NCBI RefSeq assembly: GCF_003945595.2
Contig: NW_024104421.1
Coordinates: 6,634,001 to 6,698,000, forward strand
Length of the DNA: 64,000 nucleotides
Origin: Pipra filicauda
Taxonomy: Eukaryota; Chordata; Aves; Passeriformes; Pipridae
Direction of reading: 5' to 3'
Shown here: in pieces, positions 52,940 through 64,000 of the stretch
Position numbering within the stretch: position 1 is the first letter of the stretch
Layout: each line of letters opens with the position of its first letter
The notes under the pieces: model-generated
What the model saw: only the letters and a program-made list of their open reading frames with translations
Databases searched by the model: none
What the model was told of the DNA's origin: nothing
Translations under genes and position numbers: made by a program

Positions 52940-54599
52940 CTGCAAAAGACAGTCAGGTATGTCATATAGCATTTGTCTGCATGACTAGAAGACTATGTCT
53001 AGCAGGAGAAGATTCCCAGTACAAATACGTAAAAGCAGCCAACTGAAAGCTCAACTTGCACAACTATGTCACATTTCAATGTACTATTTGCTTGTGAGAG
53101 CCCTTGCACTGGCAAAATTCTGAATGCACAGTCACTGCTGGAGTGTCAGCACCAGGGAGTATCAGCCTCTAAATTACACTGGGAATGAATATTCATGGGG
53201 TTTATTTTCTCACTCTTCACCTTGCTCAATTAAGCGGTTCACATAAGTACAGTGCATTGAAAATGCTGATATATTGGAAACCCTGATATATTGCAAGTTA
53301 AAATCTATTGTGACTACTAGAAGGAAAATGTCATTAGGAAGTTGAAATTAGCCAAATTCCATCCTGAATGACATCCCTGTGCTACTCCATTTAATAGCAT
53401 TATACAAAATGTAGATCAGGGTGGAATATTCCCAGCAGTCTTTATATTGATATGCAAATCCTGTACTCAACTGGTTAGCAATGATCAGGAAAGTAAGATT
53501 AAGAAAAACATAAAAGATTTTTTTTAAGTGGAAAAAAAATAATGCATTTATGTTTATGTTCTTTTGTTCTTGATATTCACTATAGGCAGATATTTATAGC
53601 AGCAAATTCCATCACTGAATTACAGTGATACAGAAAGGCTAGGATCTGGATAGCATTTGAAACAAGAAAAACTTTTTCCTTTGCAGTGTATTGTATCATT
53701 CTTCTCTCCACTGCTCTGGAGTACAGTGCCAGATGGTTATGGGGCAGTTAGCAAAGGAAACACTGAAACTTTACAGTAATTTTCCTTCCTATGCATGAAT
53801 ATTTCCCATCAGTGCACTTTGAAATTCAAGAGTCCTCAAGAGCTTACAGCAAATCTCACCTGAAACTGAGGAATTTCACACTACTTGCTTACAAAGGCTT
53901 ACACACAACCTCCCTACACCCCTTTCACTCTGAGTGTGTGTCAAAACGTATCAGAGCAGCCGGTCTTCACCTCACTGCTTTTACAATGTGCACATGCAGT
54001 ATCACTGGGGGCTCCTGGAGCTGCAGGTAACTCCTTCACTTCTGTCATAATGGGAAAGGGGTGGTGGCTTAGTCCCCAGTACAGAGGGCATTGTATACCA
54101 TTGCATATCTATCTTGACAGTTCTCCAAGTTCATTAGCCACTGTTGATTTTTAATGCAAAGCACCCTTACTCTGCCACCACACAGCTCATCTCCACACTT
54201 GGTGGTGATGTGTTCACTCCTGCCTATCAAAAAGAAGAATCACTCATGACCCCTAAGCTCCCATAAGCATGAAAAAGGGTAGAAGGGGCTAAGCAGGGCC
54301 TCTCATGGAGAGGAAAGAAAGGTAATGCCTGAGAAATTAAAAAGAATATTTAAAAAGCACATATGAAGAAAAGGACTCCTTTCCCATGCAAAAATCACGT
54401 TCTTTCAAAAATAGAGGTAATTCCCCGTTGCTTTATGCAATGACACATCCAGGGATAGGTAAGCAGGAATGGATTGCAGTGTGTTAGAAAAGACACACTG
54501 CCAATATTATTTCTGTTCATGGATGGAGCAAGGAAGGTTGTGTTGCTAAGGTGGAACAGGGTGACTGGGCTGGCTGCATGGGGCATAGAGGTACTTGCC

Positions 54600-55560
54600 C
54601 CGAAAAGAGGAAAAAGGCATTACAAGGTTAGGAGGAAGGATGGAGAGAAGTTAGAAGAATATGACTTGAGAGGGAGAAGAAGTTTGGGCAGAGTGGGCCT
54701 GGAGAGATAGGAAGCCAAGAGTGAAGGAAAACTGGTCTGGAGCAGAAAGAAGCAACAGGGCTGAGACAGAGATGCTGAGTGTGGAGGACCGAGAGGGCAG
54801 CCTGTGAGTAGAGACCTGAGGAGATGACAGGTACATCCTGCCTAAGTGGAAAGGATGTTCTCCTGTATACTGTCCCAAATTAAGCATTTCATGGGAGAGC
54901 CCTGACTCCACCTGAGTTATGCATAAGGGCCAGATACTGAAATTAATCAATTAGCTGCATAACATGATACCAGGATTCATTAATTTCATTCTCTCTGGCC
55001 TACCTCTGAAGCTGGAATGTCCCAACTCACACACAGCCTGGGCTGTGGCCTTTACTTCTTCATTTTATTTTCACTTGTGCTTCTCTTAAACCATCTCACG
55101 CCCTCCTCTTAAATCCCTTTCCCCTCTCTTTTGGACCTCATTTTTATATCAGTCTCCCTGGCGCTGCCAACCGACCATTCCAAATCCCCCTCTGCCCCGG
55201 GACAAAAGCTGCACAGATGTGGGAAGGGCTGGCACTGGGAAAGCTAACGGCACTGTCATCCTGACCCAGCAGGGAGGCGGCTGTTTTACTCTGGGACAAG
55301 AGGCAGAGAAAGAAAAGGGGACCAAGGCTCAGAGAGAGAGAGGACAAAATAACCCAATAGAAATCCGGAAGGGAAATGCATGAGTGAGATTTCTATCAAG
55401 GAAAACAGCAGGGGGGGAAATAAAAACAAAAGATAGAAATGTGTGGAAGGTGGAGGGAGGAAAAAAAAGAGAGAGAGAAAAAGAGACTGGGGGGCTGAAG
55501 AATGGCAGGATGGGGACGGGGGCTGGGGGGGGGAGAAGTTCGCATGAAAGGAGCTGAAAA
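54600..55560. repeat. Purine-rich, low-complexity belt
   Basis: The plus strand is strongly biased to A and G over two patches (about 54600-54830 and 55265-55560), with gagagagag runs and G-rich blocks. The intervening 55000-55260 is closer to normal composition. In the DGKI transcript this is a long pyrimidine-rich stretch, which could bind PTB-type proteins. No function is demonstrated. Confidence 0.6.
55512..55533 (+). other. G-quadruplex motif
   Basis: Tracts gggg (55512-55515), ggggg (55518-55522) and a G9 run (55525-55533) are separated by two-base loops ac and ct. The G9 run can supply two tracts, so the canonical G3+N1-7 pattern is met. A further G6 tract lies at 55489-55494. The G-rich strand is the template strand of DGKI, so the structure would form in DNA and not in the pre-mRNA. 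Confidence 0.75.
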
Positions 55561-57114
55561 GCATGACACACCAAGGGGAAGCTCAGCTGAGATCATTCTC
55601 TTTCCTTACCATTGCCCCTAGATGGTCTGGGTAGAATTATTAACCTTTTTCCTTCTCTCCTTTTGCCCTCTTTCACTCCACGAAAGCCCTTTACCAGTTT
55701 CTCAGGAGGCAAAGCATCCTGAGCTGGGGATGGGAGGAGGGAAGGGAAGGAAACGCTCAAAAGAAGCTGCTCTTTCACTGAGCTCACTACAACAACAAAA
55801 AGGAGAGTCTAAATGGCCATATTTCAGAGGTATTTCCGAAATATTCAGAACCACATATTCTGAAAGGTCTCTGGGCTCCCAGCATACCCCTCTCTGATGG
55901 TTGTGGTTACAGCTTCCCAAAGGAAACCCACAGGTACTAACCCTTACCAGTCCCTTGTCCTGTCAGTCCTTCATAGAAGTGGGGAAGAAGGGTATTTACT
56001 TTAAGCAGTAATTCCAGACGTTATCAGCATTTCTGTGTGTTTATCTGTCAAAACCCGCTTTATTTAATAACTTGACTGATGTTGTTATGTGGAGGAAAAC
56101 ACTGGATTTGGTTCTTTACCTTCAAAGTGGGAATATTTTTAAAATAACAGTAATCTGGAAATTCAGAACTACTTCAAGCCTTTCCCCAACTCCACATTCT
56201 TCTCTTTTTTACCTGATGTGAAAATTAAGTGTCTGTTTTTTCCTGCCAGTGTCTTTTAGCTCAGAATTTCCACTGTAACATAGAGGATAGTCAGGTTATG
56301 GGAGCATTCCTTCCATCCTAACTCTCTCTCTGCCTTGTTGCCCTAAAATTTGGTAAATTGCAAATGAAAATAGGCTATTTTATACCTTGTGCCTTCTAGA
56401 AAGACTAACTTTTTTCTGCTTAGGCCCCTCACAAATGACACTCTGCAAATCTAGACATACTAACAAATGTCATACAAACTCACTCTCATTCAGTGTTGCT
56501 TTCTGATGACTATTCAAACTTTGTCACCAACATACATCTCTGTCATGGCAAAATCTGCTTTCCAAAAGCCACCTTAGGAACTCCTGAATCTGGTCAGGAT
56601 GCGAACCTGAATTCACTGATGACTCTTAACTCTGACCTTTGCAGTGCTAAGATTAATGAAATCATCATCTTTTTTTACCAGAGGATGCTTTCTAATGGAG
56701 CAAGGACATTGAGGTTTGAGGACACAGAAATGTTTAGGACAAGATGCTCTACATACTGACTGTTGCATCAGAAGTTCCCACCACAAACTCCTAAGGCAAC
56801 TGTAAACATCTGCCCTCTCTTCTGTTTAAAATTAAAATAGCCCAGATGAATTATAAAATTCTTGCTTGTCTTTTGAGTTCGTAGAGAAGAGGAGAAGACA
56901 AAGACAAGGCAAAGGAAATTACTCGTATAATGTTTATAAATTTTTCACAACTGTCAGATAAAGACTGCAAGCCAAATACAAATACAAATGATGATTTAGG
57001 AGGCCCCTTCTCTAATGGAACTTCTTAAGCCTTCCTCAATTCTGTTTGTGCTAAGCAAGTAAGCAGTTAGCTCTTCTCTAATGTGTATGCACTAGGACGT
57101 GCTGCAGTTGCTGA

Positions 57115-57387
57115 CTGCAGCAATAAGCAGCTGTGGTTCTAATACCTACCAAGTTTGGCCCTCTGTTTCTAGCTAAGCATTTCTTAGCTCAGCTACAGAC
57201 GAGTCTTTAAGGCTGACCCTCTCACTAAAAGTAAAAGACTCCTGATTTAGGAAGGCAATCTTGAACAACTGATAGGTCTGCATATCTGCCCTTCCTGCAC
57301 AGGGAATAGAGAGAAATTGTTTTGCTGGGGCAACAGTCAACACAACTCTTCCTGCAGCAATAAGCAGCTGTCGTCCTGACACCTACT
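57115..57387. repeat. Spaced direct repeat of about 36 bp
   Basis: ctgcagcaataagcagctgt is found exactly at 57115-57134 and again at 57352-57371. The following 16 bases match at 11 positions (ggttctaatacctacc against cgtcctgacacctact). The two copies are 237 bases apart in the same orientation. I could not tell whether a larger segment was duplicated and has decayed, or whether these are two copies of a small repeat. Confidence 0.75.
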
Positions 57388-60300
57388 ACATTGGTGCTTC
57401 AGCTGCTATTCCAGGCTTGTGCTGGTCCACTGCGAAGTATCTGGCAATACTGCACAGCAATCTCCTTGTGTGACTCATCTCTGCTATTTCTAATTTAAGA
57501 TAGGCTATTTTCCTCCCTTAACATCTGAAATCATTCTGATCGTGATCACAGAATAACCTTTCATATTAATGTACCCTGCATGTTTGCAGAAAGCATAAAG
57601 CCATCTCCACAAAGGACAGTCTCAGCATCACTACACCATTTTTCCTCCTCCATAATCCTAGTTCTATGGGTCCCACTCCTGTGTTGCGTTTGATTCACCC
57701 CACCATTTTCAAACTAGGCAGTTAAAATTCCTGATGCAGGGGGTTTTGTCTTGTTTTGTTGCTGCTGTTTTTTTAGAGATATTCAGAAGATTTTTCCCTG
57801 TGTGGTTAATAATACATTTTCTGTGCTGTGTGCTTGAGGGTATTTTACAGTGCAACTCCTATTAACATTAACTATCTCCAGTCGTGTATGGGAAGCAGAC
57901 ACACTACAGAGGAAGTGCAGCTGGGCAGAGGCAATTGCCAGAACAGGAGTAAGGCTTATTTTTATGAAGGGTGGATCTCGGCAGAAATGAGAAGCTAGAT
58001 ACAGGGAAAGCCTCAGATATGAGTAGTGTTGGATCAGGTCGTGCACAGTAATTAATGTTGAGAAGATGCCAGATGCCAGAGAATGCAAAGAAAACAAGGA
58101 CATTATGATGATGATGATTCAGCAAGAGTGCTCATTTGTGACTGGGAAGTGCCCAGGGTAGAAATGAATTTCATTAATTGCTTGGTGGGAGAAGAGAGGA
58201 GGCCTCTATTAGAGCATTGTCCCATGCACCCTCTGATCCCTGGAGAATGTTAAACAAACAATGCATTTGGAGAAGCCCAGAGGACATATGTCTGGAAAGC
58301 TGCAAAAGCTTCCTGCCATCCTTGGGGATAAAGAGGGGAGAGAAGAACTGACTTGACATTTGCTCAACCTTCTGATTTGTCTTTGTCTAACAGTCCGTAA
58401 TCCCTCACATTTCTCTATTTACTTCAAAAATTCCCATGGATTTCCTGCTTACATCCTTATCAGTTAAATGATCTTATTTTAAACCTTCACCAAAAGAACA
58501 GTAACTGAGTCAGACTTTGACTAAGTTAAGGTATATGTGTCTAAGAAAAATCCAGGAGGGGTATCTATGACAGTGAACTGGCACAGGTCATGTGCAGGGT
58601 GAAAAGAGACCAGGGCCATTAAGAAAATAAAGCAAAATTATGCTTGCCTACAGAATTCAGTGGCATATATATGCACTGTGACTAATGAGATAATCCAGAG
58701 CAGTTAAATAGGAGGTAGAGTTAGCACTGGTAAGGCTTGTCAGAACTGGTGAGAAAATTAGCCATTGTTTGGATACAAGGCCAACTGCACTTAGCTATCC
58801 ATATGTAGGTATCTATACATAAAAGAGTAAAAGAGTGATTCAGCCCCCTCAGTCAGATATTTGGGGCACAGTTCAGTTGCTCACACACAGATATTTTGTG
58901 CAATTTGATATACCTATGGTCAAGTCTTGGGATGCATTTGGAATGACAGGGATGCCTGCTTGGGCTTCGGCTGCCAGTCCAGCTTGGTCCTCCTCTAGGC
59001 CTCATGTGACATCTTGTAGACTCATGCAAATGCCCTGGATATCCAAGGGCAAATGATATTAGACATTTATGTTTATCTAAATGAATAAGGTGCACAGGTA
59101 ACTGTCACCTGAATCACTTGCTGGACTCCAATGACTGCCTCAACCAGGATCTCTCTTGAGTTAGTCATGCAAGAAGTCTGCTGCTAATAAGGATTTCCTC
59201 CTCACTTCCATCTGCCACTGAAAGAGGACAAGTCTCCTCTAGTACCTTTGTCATACAAGAGCAAATGAACTGAGTCACAGATTCCTGTTGACAGTACAGG
59301 AACTTGGACCTATAGACTACCTGACACCTCTATGTAAACACCTAACTTAGGAGACAAGCTGGAACAGATGGATTGTTACTTTTTCCTTTCTTATGAATTG
59401 TGCTTTTTTTGTCTCTCTGTACAATTTCTGCAATAGCCTTCGAGCATTAACTTATTCCAACTGCCAGAGGCAGTCTCTGTGTTCAGTGCTAACACTGCTG
59501 CTGAAACAATATAGCTGATTTTGACATTTGGAAGCCAAAATAGCCATTGATATATTGAAGTGAAGTCAGAGACAAGTTACAAGAATGTTTAAAGAACTAG
59601 AAAACTTTTCCTACGGTGCAGGAGGCTGATAACTGTGACTTTAGCTTTAGGTGCAGAGCAATGTCTGTATTACTGTGGAACTCTCCAGCAAAAGGGGAAC
59701 AAGATTATTGTAGTTCAACAGGCAGAAACTCCTAAACGTGACTGCCTCAGACACAAACAAATTGCTGCATAGCCTGTGTAACGATGCCTGCAATCCCTGA
59801 TACTGACAAAGATAAGAAGAGCTGAAAGGGAAAAAGGGCAATGACTTGATCACAGCCTATAAATATAAAACGGAGATCAGAAATTTTTGCTATTGGTTCA
59901 TCTTGAATCTATCAGAGACATAATATCGTACGGTTGGAATGAAAGCTAGGTGAATTCAATCTAGAAATAAGTAAACAGATTCTTGATCAGTGTGTTACTA
60001 AATACTGAAATAATACCAATAGCTGTATGGCCTCTCCAGCCCTGCAAATGTTTTAATAGAGATTAGATGCTTTCTACAACATATGCTTTAATTGAAAAAC
60101 AGCTCAGAGGATTGCTGTGACAGAGGTTCTAACTAGAGCATCACACTGCTTCTTCACAGCCCCCCAGCTGATGCAACTGTGAAAACAACATCCTCTTCAA
60201 AAGCCATTCTAATTTTTGTTTTCACACTTTATCTGGAGGCATTACTGTCATTGCTGCCACATTCCCAGCCTCCTGCTCACACACACTGGACATTTTGCTG

Positions 60301-60409
60301 AGGGAGACTACAGATGAGTGAGGGCACTTCCAGCTGCATAGTATGGTTTTACCCGACTGACACTTGGCTGAATTACAAGCTCTCTGTGGATTTGACTACT
60401 GTGACTCAC

Positions 60410-60530
60410 CGTGTTCCAGTATGTATTTCACAATCTCGCCGTTCCCAGTCTTGGCAGCATGGTGCAACAAGGAGCAGTGATCAGGTCCTTGGATTAACAA
60501 ATTGGCTCCTTTTTTACAGCATTCTATGAA
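60410..60530 (-). CDS. DGKI: Diacylglycerol kinase iota, main ankyrin-repeat exon
   Basis: A 121-nt exon with acceptor ttcttcccag and donor GAACACG|gtgagt. It reads in phase 0 and ends with the first base of a glycine codon. It encodes FIECCKKGANLLIQ, then GPDHCSLLHHAAKTGNGEIV and KYILEH. The GANLLIQ...SLLHHAAKTGNGEIVKYIL arrangement is an ankyrin repeat with its usual LLHxAA and hydrophobic second helix. KKGANLLIQGPDHCSLLHYAAKTG is the iota sequence as I recall it; zeta has a quite different HRDEQSRTLLHHAVSTG here. Its polypyrimidine tract is an unusual (CT)9(T)13 simple repeat, described separately. The reading frame is open into the intron upstream only because that tract lacks stop codons. 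Confidence 0.95.
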
Positions 60531-62035
60531 CTGGGAAGAAGGAAAAAAAAAAAAAGAGAGAGAGAGAGAGAGAAAACACACAAAAGGATAAGTTGGGAGG
60601 AATAGGAAAACAAATATGCAGGTAAATTTCTTTACCAGTTTTCATAGGAGGTCAGTACAAAAAATGGAATAAAATAAAATATTAATTTTAAGCCAGCTTT
60701 TAGGTTCCGATGTAAAATAACTGAAACTAGAAATATTGACAATTATATGGGTTAAGAAGAATAGTCTGTATTTCCTAAAACTTGAGACATTGCTACTCTA
60801 TTGTTGATGAATTATTGCTTGTTATCAGTGCTTGCAAACATACGATGAAACTGTTGGAATATTTTAAAATGTATGTACTTGATAGAAAATTCTGGCTTCT
60901 CTACTGAAGATTCCAATTTTTCCTCACCATAGCAGCCAAACATTTTCTGACTAAATCAGAAAACTCCAACTCAAAAATCCAGAGGATGGTGAGGTAACTA
61001 TCCCAGATCTCCATTCTCACTCTCTGCCCAGTGTTCAGGGTTGGCAGAGGGGGAAGCAGTGTTGAAGACTTTGGGGGAGGAGCGGGGGTGGGATTTGTAG
61101 TGCAAATAACTGCAGAAAAGGGAGAGAACTGCAACAGTGAGGCATTAATCATGATACAGGACATTCGAAGAAGGGCAAGAAGTTTCCCTGTCAAAGCCAA
61201 CTCAAGCAAAAACTTTTCAAGAAGTGGAAAGGAGGCAATATTTTTATAGATGCTGGTTGAAGAACTGCTCTCTAGATGCTGCAGCCATAAGGTCTGGGGC
61301 AGTGGTGTAGAAGGGGCACATGCAGGCAAAAAGTTGGCCTAACAGCACTGTCATTTTTATAAATGGCTCCAAGGTGACTTCTCACAGATAAAATTGCAAT
61401 CATTAATCACAGTCTTCATCCAAATTCTAGGGCATGTTTTCAAATCCTGACTTGGCTACTGAAACACGCAGCCTGATTAGCTGTCTGACATGGGACCTCA
61501 GTCTTAGGGAAAAAAAACATTTTTGCATGAGTACTTTTTCCTCCCAAACCAACTATACCAAGACCCTATGTATTTTGAGACATCCATCAGATGACAAAAC
61601 AACCAGATGAGGTTTGTTCTATCTGATCTGGTGGTTGCCTAGGTAGACATTAAATGATCTATCAACTTGGGGGCTTGGCCACCAACCTCACTGGTGTAAA
61701 ATATCCCTTACTATGTAAGGCTGTGTCAGAACTACCCTGCTGTTCAACATAGTAATTTCCCTGTTAGTAACTGGCACAGTGCTTCATGCAGTGGCTATGA
61801 ATCCTGAGCTGAAAGGTGCTGTCTAACACCAGATCCTATTCACTCAAATTTCACACCTCACCTGACTGATGTGTTCCCCTAGTATTCAGGGTTTCCTGGA
61901 AACGTTGTAAAATGGCACTTGCCAGCAGTCCCCATAGCAGTCTATTTATATTTTGAGCAGAGGTGTGATAAAATTTACAGTATATCAGACCAGCAAAAAC
62001 TGGGAATAAGTGGACACTCAGTGCTCTGTACTTAC
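60531..62035 (-). other. DGKI intron between the 38-nt and 121-nt exons
   Basis: Intron of 1505 nt with a gtaagt donor and cccag acceptor on the minus strand. Apart from the acceptor microsatellite, no repeat or further exon was recognised. Confidence 0.85.
60543..60573 (-). promoter_or_regulatory. Microsatellite polypyrimidine tract of a DGKI 3' splice site
   Basis: On the plus strand A13 (60543-60555) is followed by (GA)9 (60556-60573). In the DGKI transcript this is (UC)9 U13 followed by ccuucuucccag, making up nearly the whole polypyrimidine tract of the acceptor at 60531-60532. Both parts are prone to length change, so the strength of this acceptor could differ between alleles or species. 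Confidence 0.8.
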
Positions 62036-62073
62036 CTTCAGTAGATCACCAGATATGACTGCCTGTAAAAGTG
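62036..62073 (-). CDS. DGKI: Diacylglycerol kinase iota, 38-nt exon opening the ankyrin domain
   Basis: A short exon with acceptor tttgcag and donor CTGAAG|gtaagt. It starts in phase 1, so its CA completes a codon begun upstream, and ends in phase 0. It reads LLQAVISGDLLK and leads directly into FIECCKKGANLL of the next exon. The pattern LxxAVxxGDLxxF is the start of an ankyrin repeat, the position filled by LIEAAKRNDFCKL in zeta. The call rests on both splice sites, the phase match and the ankyrin pattern, because 12 codons alone would not be enough. The preceding exon, with the first base of the split codon, was not found before the right end of the window. Confidence 0.85.
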
Positions 62074-64000
62074 CTGCAAAGACAAATAGAAAACTAATGT
62101 CAGACAGAAAGCATTATGCATATAGTCTCACAGCTGAGAACACAGCTCACAGTATATGTAAGTGAAGAGTGATACCTCAGTCCACTTGCATTCTCATGTA
62201 CTACCAAACCAATGTAAAACCTGCACTAACACTGGAAAGGCAGAAGACTGCCCATGTTACATGAAAGCTGTATGGACATCAAGCCAGCATTTCCAATGTT
62301 GTCCTGAAATTGCATGCTTCTATCTAAATTTTTCCCTTGAGACACTTCTGCCCCTTTCAACAGTGTCCACTGGGCTGTTGAAACAGGGCCGGCCAAGTTT
62401 CTGGCACCTAAGCCATCACTGAAGATATCAATGACATCCACACAGAGAACCCGAAAGTAGCTTCAGACCTGTCAGACTCTGTCATACTGGTGGTGGAATA
62501 GTCAGTCAGTCTCCAATACACCGAGAATCCCAACTTGCAGATGACTAAGAGAAATTTCTTAATAATTATTTGTATTACAAAAACATTTTGAGATGCCAGT
62601 GGGGAGCAAGTCCCCGGGGTTTGGCAGACAGGACCAAACTCAGAGCAAGAGTCAGTCTTCACCTTTTCAGCCTTTGTATTTTAAACAGACACAGAAGGAG
62701 AAAAAGGACACAAAGGCTCAAAACAAGACAGGACAGAGCTGCACATAGAGCCGGGAGCTTCCTACTACCCACTACTGTCTGCCCTGAGCCTGCTAAAAAG
62801 AAGAAGGAAGGCAAAAACCTGGGACTCTGTATTGCCCTGAGAGGCTGTTACAAGCCTAACATTGTGTGGTTATCTCCTTCTTTTTTTCCTCCTTCTATCA
62901 TGATATATATTGCAGAAAAACAATTATGAATATTCTTTCTGAGAAAGCACTTACATGGTTTGCATCTTAGAAAGCATTAAACATCTGCCTCAGTTCATGC
63001 TTTTTCAAGTATGTCTAAGCCCATTTCTATCTTTGAGTCTAGGCAATGCAATCAAATTAAGCATTTGTTCAAGTGCCATCCTTGATAAAGATGCCAAAAG
63101 TTCATGTAGGGAGGAACAAGGGGGAAAGAAAACTGTAGTATAGCTTTGCCTCTGAAAAATAACACAGAGGAAACTGCACAGTGTGAATTCCATGAGGAGC
63201 TTGTTATGCCTTCAGAAATTACAACACATCCAAGCTAAACACTACAGAAGAGGAAAGATGTTCAAAGGCAACTCAACAAAAGTGCTTTTCTTTGAAAACA
63301 CGTGAGGTTATATGGCTTTCTGGTCTCAGTAATGCCTCATGCCCTGGCTACACAGCAGTGGGAAATGCAAAAACCTAGTCCAGCTAAGTTGTGACTTAGG
63401 AAAGCAGTAGCAGCAATTCTTGCAACATTAGATTTAGGGCAGCTTTTCAGTGATCATATGTCCTACAAATCCCCAGGCATCTGTGGGAATGAGGACACAC
63501 AGATTTTAAGAATGGAAAAAGACAAACACCAGCAAGTAAGAGCTAGAAAATACATGTACATCTTTTCTTCAGTTTGCATTTTCAGTGGTTTACATCCTGC
63601 TTTTTTCCTCAATAGTTCTAATACTGGCTCAGTCCAAACTAATAGCAGAGCAGCATTTAACCCTTGTGTCATTCATTTTGGTTTTTTTCCCATCAATCTG
63701 GTCTTACTGCCACCTTTATTTTGTAGGCTACTGCAGTCTGGACTTGTATAAATATTTTGCTCTCCTCACACATGTGAAAATCAAATGATCTGGTGATACC
63801 AGTTATTCATTTCCTTCTACATCCAATTTTTGAAGACATGTCTTCCCTGAAGTCACTTCCTAAGAGGCAGTGATACATTTTCCTATGCAAGCCATGCTTA
63901 AGATTATAGTTCAAAAAAGCCAGGAGAGAAATCTAAGATTCTATGAAAAGAAAAGCCTGATGAGATGTGAAAAACCTTCTATGTTGAGTATCCATAACCA
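62074..64000 (-). other. Part of the next upstream DGKI intron
   Basis: The acceptor of the 38-nt exon opens this interval. Up to the right edge I see no minus-strand exon with consensus splice sites and recognisable kinase sequence. The catalytic, accessory, C1 and MARCKS-like regions of DGKI must therefore lie beyond the window. No transposon was recognised. Confidence 0.75.

Larger units (their letters stand above)
52940..60409 (-). other. DGKI intron of about 7.5 kb
   Basis: Intron with a gtgagt donor and tgcag acceptor on the minus strand. It contains a purine-rich belt on the plus strand (about 54600-55560, pyrimidine-rich in the transcript), a G-quadruplex motif (55512-55533) and an approximate 36-bp direct repeat (57115-57150, 57352-57387). 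I found no further ankyrin or kinase exon on the minus strand and no convincing nested gene on the plus strand. Confidence 0.85.

Noticed and set aside
1..64000. CRISPR array, tRNA or rRNA genes, prokaryotic operon or virus-like gene cluster
   Set aside because: No regularly spaced repeats, cloverleaf sequences, ribosomal RNA signatures or dense co-directional frames were found. All structure seen fits a vertebrate intron/intergenic landscape.

Overview
The window looks like a bird (or close archosaur) nuclear genome. It is AT-rich, intron-rich DNA with almost no long reading frames. It carries CR1 LINE 3' ends, recognisable by their terminal tctatgattctatg-type repeats, and a MIR-type SINE. 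No bacterial, phage or organellar organisation is present: no operons, ribosome binding sites, tRNAs, rRNAs or CRISPR arrays.

The only protein-coding gene I can support is on the minus strand at the right. Five exons (62036-62073, 60410-60530, 52903-52939, 50945-51044, 49917-50033) splice with consensus GT/AG ends and matching phases. They encode the C-terminal ankyrin-repeat domain of a type IV diacylglycerol kinase, best matched by DGKI (iota), ending in a class I PDZ ligand, ETAV, and a TGA stop. The rest of DGKI (C1, catalytic and accessory domains) must lie beyond the right edge.

At 22.05-23.4 kb there is a strong CpG island. It holds a minus-strand TATAAAAA box, GC boxes upstream of it, and a perfect gtaagt donor about 165 nt downstream. 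This looks like the promoter and non-coding first exon of a minus-strand gene running off the left edge. In human and, to my knowledge, other amniotes the gene just 3' of DGKI in the same orientation is PTN (pleiotrophin), which starts with a non-coding exon and a long first intron. I therefore infer that 1-22.58 kb is PTN intron 1 and that 23.4-49.9 kb is the spacer between the PTN promoter and the DGKI 3' end. No PTN coding exon was found, so the identity rests on synteny.

The remaining DNA is intronic or intergenic. It contains three CR1 copies, one clear MIR-like SINE and two weaker ancient repeat relics, a (TG)n microsatellite, homopolymer and purine-rich tracts, a G-quadruplex motif and several perfect hairpins or palindromes. 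I found no evidence for a new multi-gene system. The most useful leads are the directional promoter in the CpG island, the splice-phase pattern of the DGKI tail exons, and a (CT)n(T)n microsatellite forming the polypyrimidine tract of one DGKI acceptor.
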